DNA from: Elusimicrobia bacterium GWA2_56_46
GTDB taxonomy: Bacteria; Elusimicrobiota; Elusimicrobia; Elusimicrobiales; UBA9959
Length of the DNA stretch: 64,000 nt
Assembly (NCBI GenBank): GCA_001799575.1
Contig: MGTT01000015.1
Coordinates: 1-64,000 of the forward strand
Direction: 5' to 3'
Made by a program: the position numbers and the translations under genes. Position 1 is the first letter of the stretch; each line of letters begins with the position of its first letter. Positions 34,207 to 43,431 of this stretch are shown here, in pieces. The notes under the pieces were generated by a model that worked only from the letters and a program-made list of their open reading frames with translations, was not told the origin of the DNA and did no database searches.

Positions 34207-35342
34207 CCGCCTCTACGCCTCCCAAAGTAAACACACGCCTTCTCGCGGCCGCACTTTTACGGAGCGGCGGCATGGCCCCGGATCCGCTGGAAAGTCTCCG
34301 CCTCGGCGAGATCTACATCATGATGCGGTTTGCCTGCGACCTGCGCTGCGCCGCCTGCTCCCTCTGGGGCGACACAGGAGCGCTGCACCAGGCGGGCGCG
34401 GCGGCCCGTGAGCCGGCTAAAGGCCGCGGCCCGGACTGGACGGAAGTCATCAGGCAAACGGCCCCCTTCAAACCCCGGATGGTAAACTTCTCCGGCGGAG
34501 AACCCCTGCTGCACGACGAATGGCTGGCGCCGGCAAAGGAAGCAATGCGGCTTGGAATAGAAACCTCCCTGACGACTAACGGAATACACCTGGAGAAACG
34601 CCTCTCCTCGCTTTGCGGCGCCATAAGCCAGGTAAACCTGTCATTGAACGCCACGCCCCTTATAAGCGGGCTGATCAGGAAAGGCCCGAAAGGCCACTAT
34701 GAAAAGATGATGCGCGGCCTGCGTCTTTTTATGAGGGTCAAGAAAGCCCTGGGACAAAAAGCCCCGAGGCTGCGGCTAATGTGCACCGTATTCGACGGGA
34801 ACGCCGGTCATCTTCTGGAACTTTTGTCCTATCTTAAAGCCAGCGGGATCGAGGCCGATCAGTACTATTTCCAGCACCTTATCTACAACACGGGCCCGGA
34901 ACTCTCGGCGCAGGAACGGGAGCTTAAAAAGATGGGAATGAAGCCCTGGTTCATGCGGGGGTACAGCCTGCTCCCCAAAGGGCTGGATTCAAAGGCCCTG
35001 TCCCTGGAACTTGACGGAATAATCCGCTCGGATCGCCGGGTATCGCTGAGCGCCGGCCTTAAAGGGAAAACGCTGGACGACCACTACCTGGGAAAACACG
35101 GCTGGACAATGCCGGCTTATTGCGCCGCGCCCTGGCGCGACATAACAATGCTGCCGAACGGGGACGTCTGGATCTGCCCCGACTACCATATAGGCGGCAT
35201 TATGGAAAAACCTTTTTCCGCGATCTGGAACGGGGCGGCCGCGAGGCGCCTGCGGGCCAGACTCCTTAAAAGGCTGCTGCCCGGCTGCAGGGGCTGTTTC
35301 CACTATTATTGCGATAAGGAAACCGGCAAAGAGCGGCTGTAA
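34203..35342 (+). CDS. Radical SAM protein with twitch/SPASM-like C-terminus
   Basis: A 379-residue rSAM enzyme. The triad is CDLRCAAC (residues about 45-52), followed by NFSGGEPLLHDEWL, TTNGIHL and a long core. The C-terminus is SPASM/twitch-like: YCAAPWRDITMLPNGDVWICPDY, with CRGCFHYYC at the end, which should bind at least one auxiliary [4Fe-4S] cluster. It differs from its neighbours by this complete auxiliary domain, typical of peptide- or sugar-modifying rSAMs. It ends 12 bp before the convergent rSAM gene. Confidence 0.78.
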   Translation: MTASTPPKVNTRLLAAALLRSGGMAPDPLESLRLGEIYIMMRFACDLRCAACSLWGDTGALHQAGAAAREPAKGRGPDWTEVIRQTAPFKPRMVNFSGGEPLLHDEWLAPAKEAMRLGIETSLTTNGIHLEKRLSSLCGAISQVNLSLNATPLISGLIRKGPKGHYEKMMRGLRLFMRVKKALGQKAPRLRLMCTVFDGNAGHLLELLSYLKASGIEADQYYFQHLIYNTGPELSAQERELKKMGMKPWFMRGYSLLPKGLDSKALSLELDGIIRSDRRVSLSAGLKGKTLDDHYLGKHGWTMPAYCAAPWRDITMLPNGDVWICPDYHIGGIMEKPFSAIWNGAAARRLRARLLKRLLPGCRGCFHYYCDKETGKERL

Positions 35343-35353
35343 TTAGCAGACTG

Positions 35354-37138
35354 TTAGTCCGCTTTCCGCGCCGGCGACAGTTCCGAATCCCCGTATATCT
35401 CGGTATACCGGCTGAACGTACCCATACAGGAAGGCGCCGCGGCGCAATTGCCGCATTTGGCGGGCTTGGTGTAATTCTGGTGCATCATATACAACTTAAC
35501 GCCGTCCGCTATCTCCCCGGCCGGGACCTCGGCGTCCCCTTGTATCCGGCGCTGGACGCAAATCGGGAAACCCAGCAGCGAATCAACTCTGCCGGACAGC
35601 GCCTTTATCATTTCCGAATAAGATGGGACCAGTTCGGCGTAGGGGAGGCGCATTGCGCCCGGCCCTTTTGGCCTCAAAGAAAAAATACAGAACGGGGTTT
35701 TCAGCGTTTTGCGGGCAAAAGTCTCTATTTCCGGCAATTCCCGCAAATTCTGTTTAAGCGCGTTGGTATGCGTATAAACCTTTATCCCGGCCGCGGCGGC
35801 GGCCGCGATCCCGGCTATCGTATCGTCAAAACTGCCGGGGGTGGATGTAAGCGCGTCGTGAGCCCGCGCGGAACAGCCCATCAGCGGGATCGAAACCTCC
35901 GTAAGACCCGCCCCCGCCAGCCTGCGGCAGAATTCAGCGGACCGCAGAATGTTCCCCGATGTCATCATTTCAACGCGCCTGAACCCGCGTTCTCGGGCCC
36001 GCGCTATTATCTCAAGAATAGACGGCTCCAGCAGCGGTTCATTGCCTAAAATGCTTATTTTTGAATGCCCGACGAACCGGTTGGAGTCGAGGAAGCTGTT
36101 TATAGCCGCCAGATCATTCTCCTGGCCCGGCTTTTTCCGCTGACAAAAAACGCAGTCGTTAAGACAGCCCGACGCGATAAACATAAAAACGGAACCCATC
36201 CCGGGGAGATGGCGCCTGACAAACCGCCGCTGGGAGTAGATATCTCCATCCAGAAAGGATCTGGTTATCCAGGCGTTTTCGGACGGCTCCGTCCACTGCA
36301 TGGCCGCCCCATGCATCAAAGAGGAGAATAAAGATCCGAATTTTAAAAAACTTTTTTCCCAGGCGGCATACTTGCCGCGAGGCTCGTTCTTCTCAAGCGC
36401 GGTCCGGAAAGACCCGCCCAACAGGTAACATAAAGGATAAATCTCCCCGCGGCTGAACAGCGGATCCCAGGGTCGCAGCCCGCCCTCGTCCCCGGCCAGG
36501 GTGTTTTCTATCTGAATGCGCGGCGGGTGGTCGCCGTCCCTTTTTTTATTCGCGAGGCCGACAGGCCCGGAGAGCGCTTTTAAGAACCCCGCCTCTTCTT
36601 TCCTTGAGAGCCCGCGGCCGGGATCCGGATTCAGCAGCGCGTAGCGCACCCCGCGGCGCGGGAGTTCCTCCAGCAGCGCCGTTAATCTCCCCGCGGTTCC
36701 GGGAGAAACCGAAATCAGGCCTCTCAGCCGATAGCCGTATCCGCACGCCGCCCCGGCGGCCCCGGCCAACGCCCTCAGGAAACCTCCGGTCAATTTCTCC
36801 CCCGCGCTGATCCGCGCATACGGGGAAAAATCCATCCCGGCCAGGGCCTTGAAAACTCCGGGGCGGGGAGGCTTCCCGAAAATCGCGGAAATATGCAGCC
36901 CGCGGTTACGGCCGAGCCCGCGGACGGCCCGTACGGCTGCGGGCGGCAGCGAGTCCCCGTCGCTGAAGCAGATAAAATGAATCTCCTTTTTACCGGACAA
37001 CAAAAGCAGGCCGGCCGCGGCCTCATAATCCGTTCCAGGCCGGCAGAGAACCGCGAGAGATCCGGTTTTATCGGGCATTTCTCCTGCGAAACCGGCTCCT
37101 GCGTAAAAACCCATTATTTTTTCCGTTTCCCGTCCCAT
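35354..37138 (-). CDS. Radical SAM protein, type B, with a 320-residue N-terminal extension
   Basis: A 594-residue protein. Residues 1-320 are not recognised, apart from an alternating strand/helix pattern that could be a degenerate first rSAM or Rossmann domain (SLAVLCRPGTDYEAAAGLLL). The rSAM core begins with CLNDCVFC, then SILGNEPLLEPSIL (GNEP replaces GGEP), HDALTSTPGSFDDTI, GFPICVQRR (the PLC-like motif) and the C-terminal CGNCAAAPSC with SRYTEIYGDSEL. It closely follows the type B plan apart from the extension. Its gene starts one base after the U32-like gene stop. Confidence 0.75.
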   Translation of the reverse strand: MGRETEKIMGFYAGAGFAGEMPDKTGSLAVLCRPGTDYEAAAGLLLLSGKKEIHFICFSDGDSLPPAAVRAVRGLGRNRGLHISAIFGKPPRPGVFKALAGMDFSPYARISAGEKLTGGFLRALAGAAGAACGYGYRLRGLISVSPGTAGRLTALLEELPRRGVRYALLNPDPGRGLSRKEEAGFLKALSGPVGLANKKRDGDHPPRIQIENTLAGDEGGLRPWDPLFSRGEIYPLCYLLGGSFRTALEKNEPRGKYAAWEKSFLKFGSLFSSLMHGAAMQWTEPSENAWITRSFLDGDIYSQRRFVRRHLPGMGSVFMFIASGCLNDCVFCQRKKPGQENDLAAINSFLDSNRFVGHSKISILGNEPLLEPSILEIIARARERGFRRVEMMTSGNILRSAEFCRRLAGAGLTEVSIPLMGCSARAHDALTSTPGSFDDTIAGIAAAAAAGIKVYTHTNALKQNLRELPEIETFARKTLKTPFCIFSLRPKGPGAMRLPYAELVPSYSEMIKALSGRVDSLLGFPICVQRRIQGDAEVPAGEIADGVKLYMMHQNYTKPAKCGNCAAAPSCMGTFSRYTEIYGDSELSPARKAD

Positions 37139-38125
37139 TCACCCGTCAACAAAAACCCGGCCCGCAAGGCTGTCAAAAAAACCGCTGAACGGATCCGCCG
37201 CAGCGCGCATCACTTTTTTTGCGAAGCCCGCCGGGAACCTGTTGTTATCGCAAAACAAATTCCGCCATTGACCGCCGAAGCCCACGACATCCCCCAGATT
37301 CCCTTTATAAGAACCTTCAAAATAAGCCCACAGCGTACGCTTTAAAGTTTCAGAATTGTTGGAGCGGAACGCCAGTTTTATTATATCGGCGCGATTCTTG
37401 CGCAGGTAATAATCGACATCCTCCGGCCTTATAAACGGCCGCCTGAGCAAATCGGAGCGCGTCGGTTTGGGAAAAACACATTTATTCGCGTCCAGCAGCG
37501 CCCCGAATGAATTTTTGTTGTTATTCAGCGGCGCGAGCGTCTCCAGCGCGTCATGCCATTTGTAGAAGGGGCAGGCGTGGTAACAAACCGAGTTCGCCAG
37601 CAGTTTTACCTTAAACCCGGGGTATGACTTTTTGAGCCGGAACAAGGCCTTGAGCGCCGCCTCATTGCGGTTCAGATCTATATGCAGATTGACGGTTCCC
37701 GCCCCAAGTTTTAATATGGTTCTTACTTTTTCAAACGAATCCAAAACCATGCTGACCGAACATTGGATATCTTTGCCTGGAAATTCCTTAACAAAGGCCG
37801 CCAGCGCGTATGGATCGGCCACTGTCACGGCGTCTAAATATTTAAGGCTCTTTATATACCGGAACGCCGCCGGACAATCGTCAAAAACCAGCGTCGGCTT
37901 ATTGCATAAAAGGTTGCTCCTGATTTCATAATCCCTGCACAACGCGATAAGCTCCGAAATCGTCCTGGGCGAAAAATCGCCCCCGCCGCCGTACACGGGG
38001 TAACTCTGCGACAAATCGTTTCCGGCCGGCCCGGCAAAATATATTTCAGCCACTTTGCCTGTTTTAGCGGCCTCTTCCATCAGAGCGGTGTCCCCGTTGA
38101 AAGGTATTGAAAATATTTTATTCAT
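37139..38125 (-). CDS. U32-family (UbiU/UbiV-like) protein
   Basis: A 328-residue protein. FDDCPAAFRYIKSLKYLDAVTVADPY, CSVSMVLDSFEKVR, LHIDLNRNEAALKAL and LLANSVCYHACPFYKWHD resemble the TIM-barrel core of the U32 peptidase-like family, whose UbiU/UbiV, TrhP and related members bind a [4Fe-4S] cluster. LLRRPFIRPEDVDYYLRKNRADIIKLAFRS fits the family's C-terminal region. Such proteins accompany rSAM genes in some natural-product loci. It is sandwiched between two rSAM genes with spacings of zero and three bases, so a partner role in the same pathway is likely. Confidence 0.6.
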   Translation of the reverse strand: MNKIFSIPFNGDTALMEEAAKTGKVAEIYFAGPAGNDLSQSYPVYGGGGDFSPRTISELIALCRDYEIRSNLLCNKPTLVFDDCPAAFRYIKSLKYLDAVTVADPYALAAFVKEFPGKDIQCSVSMVLDSFEKVRTILKLGAGTVNLHIDLNRNEAALKALFRLKKSYPGFKVKLLANSVCYHACPFYKWHDALETLAPLNNNKNSFGALLDANKCVFPKPTRSDLLRRPFIRPEDVDYYLRKNRADIIKLAFRSNNSETLKRTLWAYFEGSYKGNLGDVVGFGGQWRNLFCDNNRFPAGFAKKVMRAAADPFSGFFDSLAGRVFVDG

Positions 38126-38128
38126 AAC

Positions 38129-39151
38129 TCACCCCCGGCTCGCCGGTCGACGGAACCCGGAAATTTCAGCGAACAAGCCGCGGGATAAGGCGCCCATGCG
38201 AAGATTCGAGTTTATTATCCGCCCTTTTCGGCTGCCCGCTGGGTAGGCGCCTGCCACCCGTCTTAAAGCCGTGTTGCGATCAACCTCCAGTTGGGACAAC
38301 CGGGAGAAATCCCGCAACTCGCCGATTTTCGTCGCCGCCAGCGCCTTTGGAAAATTTTTCTCCAAAGCCGGAATTACGCTCCCAAAATATACCGCGCCAT
38401 CGCAGTCCACGGAAGGGAGCGGGCAGCTCAGGCTCGGCTCGCTCCCGGAATCGACATTAAGCACAAACCGCCCGGCACCCTGTTTTTCCCTGGACAGGCG
38501 AAGTCGCAGTATTTTTTCAAAGTAGGCCCTGGAAGCGGAAAGAGGCCAGTCCACTCCCATCGCGTACGCAAAGTGGAAGTTTGTAACTCCAAGAGCCAGA
38601 AGATAATCCACATCATCTTCCAAGGAGCCCTCCCGCCCCGGCAGCGTCACAATATTTACGAAGTATTCCTGCTTGAGCCGGTTCAATTCTTTGATAGCCG
38701 CGCGCAGGCGCCAAAAAGGATATTTACCCGGGGCCGACCTGAACGGCCGCTGATAGCTCTGCTTCGGCAATGCGCCATCAATGCTCAGGATGTACTCCAG
38801 GGGCAGTTCCGCAAGACGCCGCACCCGGCCGGGAGTAAGCAGAAAACCGTTGGTGGCGATCACGAACTTCAGTTTTTTCCCCAGTTTGCCGGCCTTAAGC
38901 AAAGCCGCCCTGGATTGTCTGATTATCGTATCGTACCGGAGCAACGGCTCCCCCCCGAACCATTCCAACCGCACCTGTTCCTCGTCCGAGGCCAAAAGCA
39001 GGTCTACGCAGTCGGAGATCATGCCGTCCGGCATTGAAAGGTCTTGTTTGCTTTGTCGGCAATACCGGCAGGACAGCTGACAGGCGCGGGTGACCAGTAC
39101 ATGCAGACAGTTTATGCCCGTGGAACCCGTAGGCCGCCGTTTAAGGTTCAT
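38129..39151 (-). CDS. Radical SAM protein, type A
   Basis: A 340-residue rSAM enzyme. Motifs: CQLSCRYC (residues 24-31), LEWFGGEPLLRYDTII, IATNGFLL, YILSIDGALPKQ and, near the end, DCDGAVYFGSV, the DxDG motif of type A. No auxiliary cysteine cluster. It is the first gene of a three-gene minus-strand unit, divergent from the next rSAM gene. A TATAAT lies nine bases before the ATG, again predicting a very short leader. Confidence 0.78.
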   Translation of the reverse strand: MNLKRRPTGSTGINCLHVLVTRACQLSCRYCRQSKQDLSMPDGMISDCVDLLLASDEEQVRLEWFGGEPLLRYDTIIRQSRAALLKAGKLGKKLKFVIATNGFLLTPGRVRRLAELPLEYILSIDGALPKQSYQRPFRSAPGKYPFWRLRAAIKELNRLKQEYFVNIVTLPGREGSLEDDVDYLLALGVTNFHFAYAMGVDWPLSASRAYFEKILRLRLSREKQGAGRFVLNVDSGSEPSLSCPLPSVDCDGAVYFGSVIPALEKNFPKALAATKIGELRDFSRLSQLEVDRNTALRRVAGAYPAGSRKGRIINSNLRMGALSRGLFAEISGFRRPASRG

Positions 39152-39207
39152 GGTTTTTAAATTATATCAGAATTACCGAAAGGGAATACGCGCATGGGGC
39201 GGAAGCG

Positions 39208-39236
39208 TTTGCTCATTTGCGCGATAAAACCTATAA
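39208..39236 (+). promoter_or_regulatory. Sigma-70-type promoter of the two-gene rSAM operon
   Basis: TTGCTC at 39208-39213 and TATAAT at 39231-39236 are separated by exactly 17 bases. Transcription would start near 39243, giving a leader of about 17 bases to the ATG at 39260. It shares the 43-bp divergent gap edge with the type A gene on the other strand. Confidence 0.6.
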
Positions 39237-39259
39237 TTTTTTATCGGCGGGCGCAAATC

Positions 39260-40132
39260 ATGAAAAAACCTGTTGCGTTTGATTTCACGCTCACCCTGGT
39301 TTGCAACAACAACTGTATTTTCTGCCCCCGGAACGCGTTGAAGCCTATTGTTACCACCCCCGCGCGGATGCTGGAAACTATCAGAACTGGGGGGTGCCTG
39401 GAAGCGGTGCTGACCGGCGGAGAACCGACCACTCTTAAGACCCTTCCGTCCATAGCCGCCGCCTGCAAAAAGAGCGGGGCGAGAAAAATAGGCATAGTGA
39501 CCAACGGAAGAACCCTTTCGGACGCGGCTTATTTGGAAACTCTGGTTTCGGCCGGGATAACCTCTTTCGCTGTCTCCGTTTATTCCCACCTTCCGGAAAT
39601 ACACGACCATTTAACGCGCGCAAAAGGAAGCTGCGCCCAAACCTGGAAGGGCCTGGCCAACGCGGCGAGAGCCGCCCGCGGCGGGGCTATTGAAACCGGA
39701 GTCAATCTTGTCCTGTGCGCGGAGAATATCCGCGCCGCCGGTACGACGCTGAAGATGCTGAAAGCTTTGGGCGCCGACTCCGTTACTCTTATAAATCTCT
39801 CCGGTCCCTCCGCCGCCGCGAACATTTTCAATTACTCCATGATACCCCCCCTTCTGCGGGAACTGGGGCGCGGACGAGCCGCCTATCCCGGACGTATCGT
39901 ATTCCGGGGGTTCCCGCTTTGTATTTTCCCGGAAGCGGTCTCCGCCGAAAACCAGGACATAGACGGGGCCGGAGGAGTGTCCCGCGGACGGCTGCTTAAA
40001 TACGCCGGGAATTTCAGGCGGGAATTCGTGAAACCGGCTTCCTTGTGCCGCGGCTGCCGGAAAACTTCTTACTGCAACGGACTCGCCTCCGCCTACTTCG
40101 AACGCTACGCTCTTTCGGGGTTAATGAAATGA
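39260..40132 (+). CDS. Radical SAM protein, type B (HxsC-like)
   Basis: A 290-residue rSAM enzyme. Motifs: CNNNCIFC, VLTGGEPTTLKTL, IVTNGRTL, SVYSHLPEIHDHLTRAKGSC (the HD..T..GS motif), GFPLCIF and C-terminal CRGCRKTSYC then SAYFERYAL. These features and the size match the general plan of HxsC, the second maturase of His-Xaa-Ser systems. I start it at ATG 39260 since the promoter lies upstream of it; the longer frame from 39194 includes the promoter. It overlaps the next gene by ATGA. Confidence 0.75.
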   Translation: MKKPVAFDFTLTLVCNNNCIFCPRNALKPIVTTPARMLETIRTGGCLEAVLTGGEPTTLKTLPSIAAACKKSGARKIGIVTNGRTLSDAAYLETLVSAGITSFAVSVYSHLPEIHDHLTRAKGSCAQTWKGLANAARAARGGAIETGVNLVLCAENIRAAGTTLKMLKALGADSVTLINLSGPSAAANIFNYSMIPPLLRELGRGRAAYPGRIVFRGFPLCIFPEAVSAENQDIDGAGGVSRGRLLKYAGNFRREFVKPASLCRGCRKTSYCNGLASAYFERYALSGLMK

Positions 40133-41148
40133 CGTTCCTGTCCGATCTGCTCGCCGGCCCGGATCCGTTTGCGGAAAGGGTGTCCGTCTCCCTGATGACG
40201 ACATACGCCTGCCAGCTCCGCTGCGCATACTGCCAGGTTCTCCGGCGCGGAGTTCATGCCACAAAAAAAGTCATAGACGACACGATTTCTTTCTTAGAGC
40301 GCAGCGATAGTAAAAAGCTGGAACTGAAATTTTTCGGAGGAGAACCGCTGCTCAAATTTAACCTTATGCGGTACGCGGTCCGGGAAGCGCAAAGGCGCCT
40401 GGGAAAAACAAGGGAGATCCAATACTGCCTTGTCACCAATGGGATCTCTTTAGATGCCGCAAAAATACGTTTTCTTGAGAAACTGCCGTTCCTTGTGGTA
40501 TTCAGCTTTGACGGAGACTCTATAACGCACGCGGCCTTCCGCGCGGATGCGGCCGGCCGCGCGCGGCATAGAACCATCACCGGAAACCTGAAGCGGCTTA
40601 TAAACTCCAAAACGGATTTTTTCGCGAATATCGTGGTTTCCCCGGAAAATCTTCCGGCGCTGCCGCGCAATCTGCGCTACATCTCCGGACTCGGAGTAAA
40701 GCGTATGCAGCTTTGCTATAACGGGGCCGTTCTCTGGAACGGGCCGGACATAATGCTGCTTGTAAAAACCATAGCCGGCTTTCTTGGCAGTCCCGCTGGA
40801 AAACATATTTCTTTCCTTAACGCCGCGGGGGAATCCGAACCTGTGGCGCTGAAAACCGACATGATAACGGACACGGACGGCCGCGTTTATATGGATGGCG
40901 CGATATTCATGGAAAGACGGTTTCCGGGAGCGAGAAAATGTTTTCTGATCGGAAAAATATATGAACTGGGAAAGCCGGAGGATGTCCGCTTCAGCCGCAG
41001 GGAACATCTGCGCCGCTGGCTTAACGCCTTTACCTGCGCGGAGGAGGAAAAGATCTTCATATCCACCCTGAAAGCCGGGGCGGCGCTCCGGCGCTTGTTC
41101 AGCGGGTCAGGGAAAGGGATGAACGCGCCCCGCACCAGCGCTCCATGA
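40129..41148 (+). CDS. Radical SAM protein, type A
   Basis: A 339-residue rSAM enzyme. Motifs: CQLRCAYC (residues 31-38), LKFFGGEPLLKFNLM, LVTNGISLD, VVFSFDGDS and TDTDGRVYMDGAIF near the end. The ATG at 40129 overlaps the previous stop codon as ATGA; an upstream ATG in frame at 40045 lies inside the other gene and is rejected. The last 50 bases overlap the convergent gene 41099-42430 on the opposite strand. Confidence 0.78.
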   Translation: MTFLSDLLAGPDPFAERVSVSLMTTYACQLRCAYCQVLRRGVHATKKVIDDTISFLERSDSKKLELKFFGGEPLLKFNLMRYAVREAQRRLGKTREIQYCLVTNGISLDAAKIRFLEKLPFLVVFSFDGDSITHAAFRADAAGRARHRTITGNLKRLINSKTDFFANIVVSPENLPALPRNLRYISGLGVKRMQLCYNGAVLWNGPDIMLLVKTIAGFLGSPAGKHISFLNAAGESEPVALKTDMITDTDGRVYMDGAIFMERRFPGARKCFLIGKIYELGKPEDVRFSRREHLRRWLNAFTCAEEEKIFISTLKAGAALRRLFSGSGKGMNAPRTSAP

Positions 41149-42430
41149 TACGCCCGAACTTGATATTGTTAAGTATTATCCCGCGCAAACGCTGATTCTC
41201 GGCGGAGTAAGCTTTGGCCAGCAGCTCAAAATTCTGGAACTGCGTTGTAAAATAACGGTCAATAGGGCCCAGGGAACGGAGATCGCCCACGGCGAACCTC
41301 TCCCTCATCCTGAGAAAATCCCGTTCAAGGCACACGCCGGTTTCCCTCAGGACGAAACCGTCGCAGTCCACCGTGCATTCAGCGTTAAGCACCACCGGCT
41401 CGCGGCGCTCTTTTAAAAAATTAACGCAGGAGGCGCCTCCTGGAGCGAGACGCCGGATGCGCTCCAGTTGCCTGAGAAAAGACAGCATCTGTCTCCCTGT
41501 CCACTCAACTCCCAATGCATAGTTAACCTGAATCCGCCTGTGACCGGCGGCGGCGATATAGGAAAAATCCTCCAGAAGCCGTCCGACCCGCTCCGGCATG
41601 ACCACCATTATCACACAGTAATCAAGTTTAAGTTTTTTTGCCGCGGCAAGCCCCTCCATGACTTTTAAAGAAGTTTTTCTGGCTCCGACGGAAACGCCGC
41701 GCGCCGCCATCTGGGAGGCCGCGGTGCCGTCACAGCTGATTTCCACGGTAAACCCGGCGCGCTTCAGAAACCCGGCCTTTTTCTCGTCCAGAAGCAGGCC
41801 GTTGGTGGTAAGTATAAGCCGCAGGCGTTTGCCCGTCTTTTTTGCGGCCGCGAGCGCGCGTTCAGCCCCCCGGCGCACCAGCTCGAAGCGGAGCAGGGGC
41901 TCCCCGCCGAAAAACTGCAATTGCACTTCGGGCCTGACCGAGGTAAACAGAAAATCCACCGACCGATCCAAAACTTCCGGGGACATCTCCGCCGGATATT
42001 TGCCGACACGGCAGTACGAGCAGGCCAGCTGGCATGAATGCGTGACAAGGCAGATCAGCCTGGCGGAGCCGGATTGGTTCAGCCACAGCCGTAGTTTTTC
42101 AGCTCCGGCAAACCCCTTAGCGCCCGCTATGCGCTCCCTGTACTTCCCATGCACGGCTATGATCCTGTCCCAGCCGGCATCCGGATCGCCGCCGCGCGAC
42201 AAACAGAGTTCCCTCATATGCAGACAGTGCATCAGCGCCGTTTCCATAAAAGCCACTATTCCATCTGCTTTCAGCAGGCGGCCGCCGTTATTGAAAACAC
42301 GGGCGAATTCCGGAACTTCCGCACACCAGGAAACGGAGGGGCCGGACGGAGAGCAAGCGGCGCCTGAAATGCAGCTGTCCGAAAGCCGCGTCATAAACTC
42401 AAGCAGCCTTCCCGCCGTGGAAGTTTTCAT
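41099..42430 (-). CDS. Radical SAM protein, type A, with an N-terminal extension
   Basis: A 443-residue rSAM enzyme. About 120 N-terminal residues precede the core and contain several Cys (DSCISGAAC, LSRGGD) but no family is recognised. The core has CQLACSYC, LQFFGGEPLLRFELV, LTTNGLLLD, VEISCDGT and CTVDCDGFVLRETG near the end. It overlaps the upstream gene by ATGA and runs 50 bp into the convergent gene, so it closes the largest minus-strand block. Confidence 0.75.
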   Translation of the reverse strand: MKTSTAGRLLEFMTRLSDSCISGAACSPSGPSVSWCAEVPEFARVFNNGGRLLKADGIVAFMETALMHCLHMRELCLSRGGDPDAGWDRIIAVHGKYRERIAGAKGFAGAEKLRLWLNQSGSARLICLVTHSCQLACSYCRVGKYPAEMSPEVLDRSVDFLFTSVRPEVQLQFFGGEPLLRFELVRRGAERALAAAKKTGKRLRLILTTNGLLLDEKKAGFLKRAGFTVEISCDGTAASQMAARGVSVGARKTSLKVMEGLAAAKKLKLDYCVIMVVMPERVGRLLEDFSYIAAAGHRRIQVNYALGVEWTGRQMLSFLRQLERIRRLAPGGASCVNFLKERREPVVLNAECTVDCDGFVLRETGVCLERDFLRMRERFAVGDLRSLGPIDRYFTTQFQNFELLAKAYSAENQRLRGIILNNIKFGRIMERWCGARSSLSLTR

Positions 42431-43431
42431 TCCACGCCTCCGGCCGCGTCCGGGAACAGACGCCTTTTCAACCCTGCCACGAATGTGGAAAAAGAAATGC
42501 CGGTCTTTATATTGTTCATGATTATGGATTTGATGCGCGCATTCCCGCGGGAAACGGAAAGCAGAGTATAATACGCGGTGGCCTTATTCATGGTTATCCC
42601 GTTAAGGGTTCCGCCTCCGTAAACTGTTCCAAGCTGGAAAGGCGGCGCGGCGCCGGCGCATGAACTTTCAAACATCCATTCGCTCATGGCGTGAAGGCTG
42701 CCGTCCACATCCACCATCACCTCGGAATTCAACAAAGCGGGTTCACGGCGTTTGCCAAAGTTGCCCAGACACAGTTCCCCGGAGCGCAGTTCCCCGGCGT
42801 GCGTGACGCAAATACGGGCGACCGCGCCTTTTAACCCTGTTAGCGCCTCCCGTTCCCACAGGCAGCCAAGGGCATAATTTATGTCGAAATTCCTTATTCC
42901 CAGCCTGTATATATGCTCAAAATCGGAGTCAAAGGAGCGTATATTTTCGGGAGTGGCCACCATAACCACAAAATGCTTCAGCCCGGCCTTACGCAGCGGC
43001 TCAATGGCCGCCGTGGTCCTAACATACGGATCGAGGCCGGGGGCCGCGGGACGCTTGAACCTGTTATGCCGGCGTCGACCGCCGTCCAGACTGAGTTCGA
43101 GAAGGATGTCCCTCGTTCTAAGGAAACAAATGAGTTCCCTTTTGAGAGCAATGGCGTTGGTAACGGCATAGAAAGATATTTTTTTTCCCGTTTTGGCGCT
43201 TAATTTCTCGGCCCTGATAACGGCCCGTCGCACCAGATCCGGGCGCAGAAAAGGCTCCCCCCCGGTAAAATCAAGCCGCAGCGACTCCGCCGAAGAAGTA
43301 AAAAGAAAATCCACCGCCCGATCCAAAGTCCTGGCGGACATATCTGCGGCGCGCTTAACTATAGGACAGTATACGCACCTGAGCTGGCAGCGCCTGGTCA
43401 GCATCAGCTGCAAATTTGAGATTTGCCTCAT
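42427..43431 (-). CDS. Radical SAM protein, type A
   Basis: A 334-residue rSAM enzyme. Motifs: CQLRCVYC (residues 15-22), LRLDFTGGEPFLRPDLV, LELSLDGGRRRHN, and VMVDVDGSLHAMSEW as the DxDG motif. No auxiliary cysteine cluster at the C-terminus. Both ends overlap neighbours by four bases (ATGA), so translation is coupled along this block. Confidence 0.78.
   Translation of the reverse strand: MRQISNLQLMLTRRCQLRCVYCPIVKRAADMSARTLDRAVDFLFTSSAESLRLDFTGGEPFLRPDLVRRAVIRAEKLSAKTGKKISFYAVTNAIALKRELICFLRTRDILLELSLDGGRRRHNRFKRPAAPGLDPYVRTTAAIEPLRKAGLKHFVVMVATPENIRSFDSDFEHIYRLGIRNFDINYALGCLWEREALTGLKGAVARICVTHAGELRSGELCLGNFGKRREPALLNSEVMVDVDGSLHAMSEWMFESSCAGAAPPFQLGTVYGGGTLNGITMNKATAYYTLLSVSRGNARIKSIIMNNIKTGISFSTFVAGLKRRLFPDAAGGVE

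Noticed and set aside
34203-35342. Anaerobic sulfatase-maturating enzyme
   Set aside because: It has an rSAM plus SPASM-like layout but lacks the characteristic third-cluster cysteine set and a sulfatase partner nearby.
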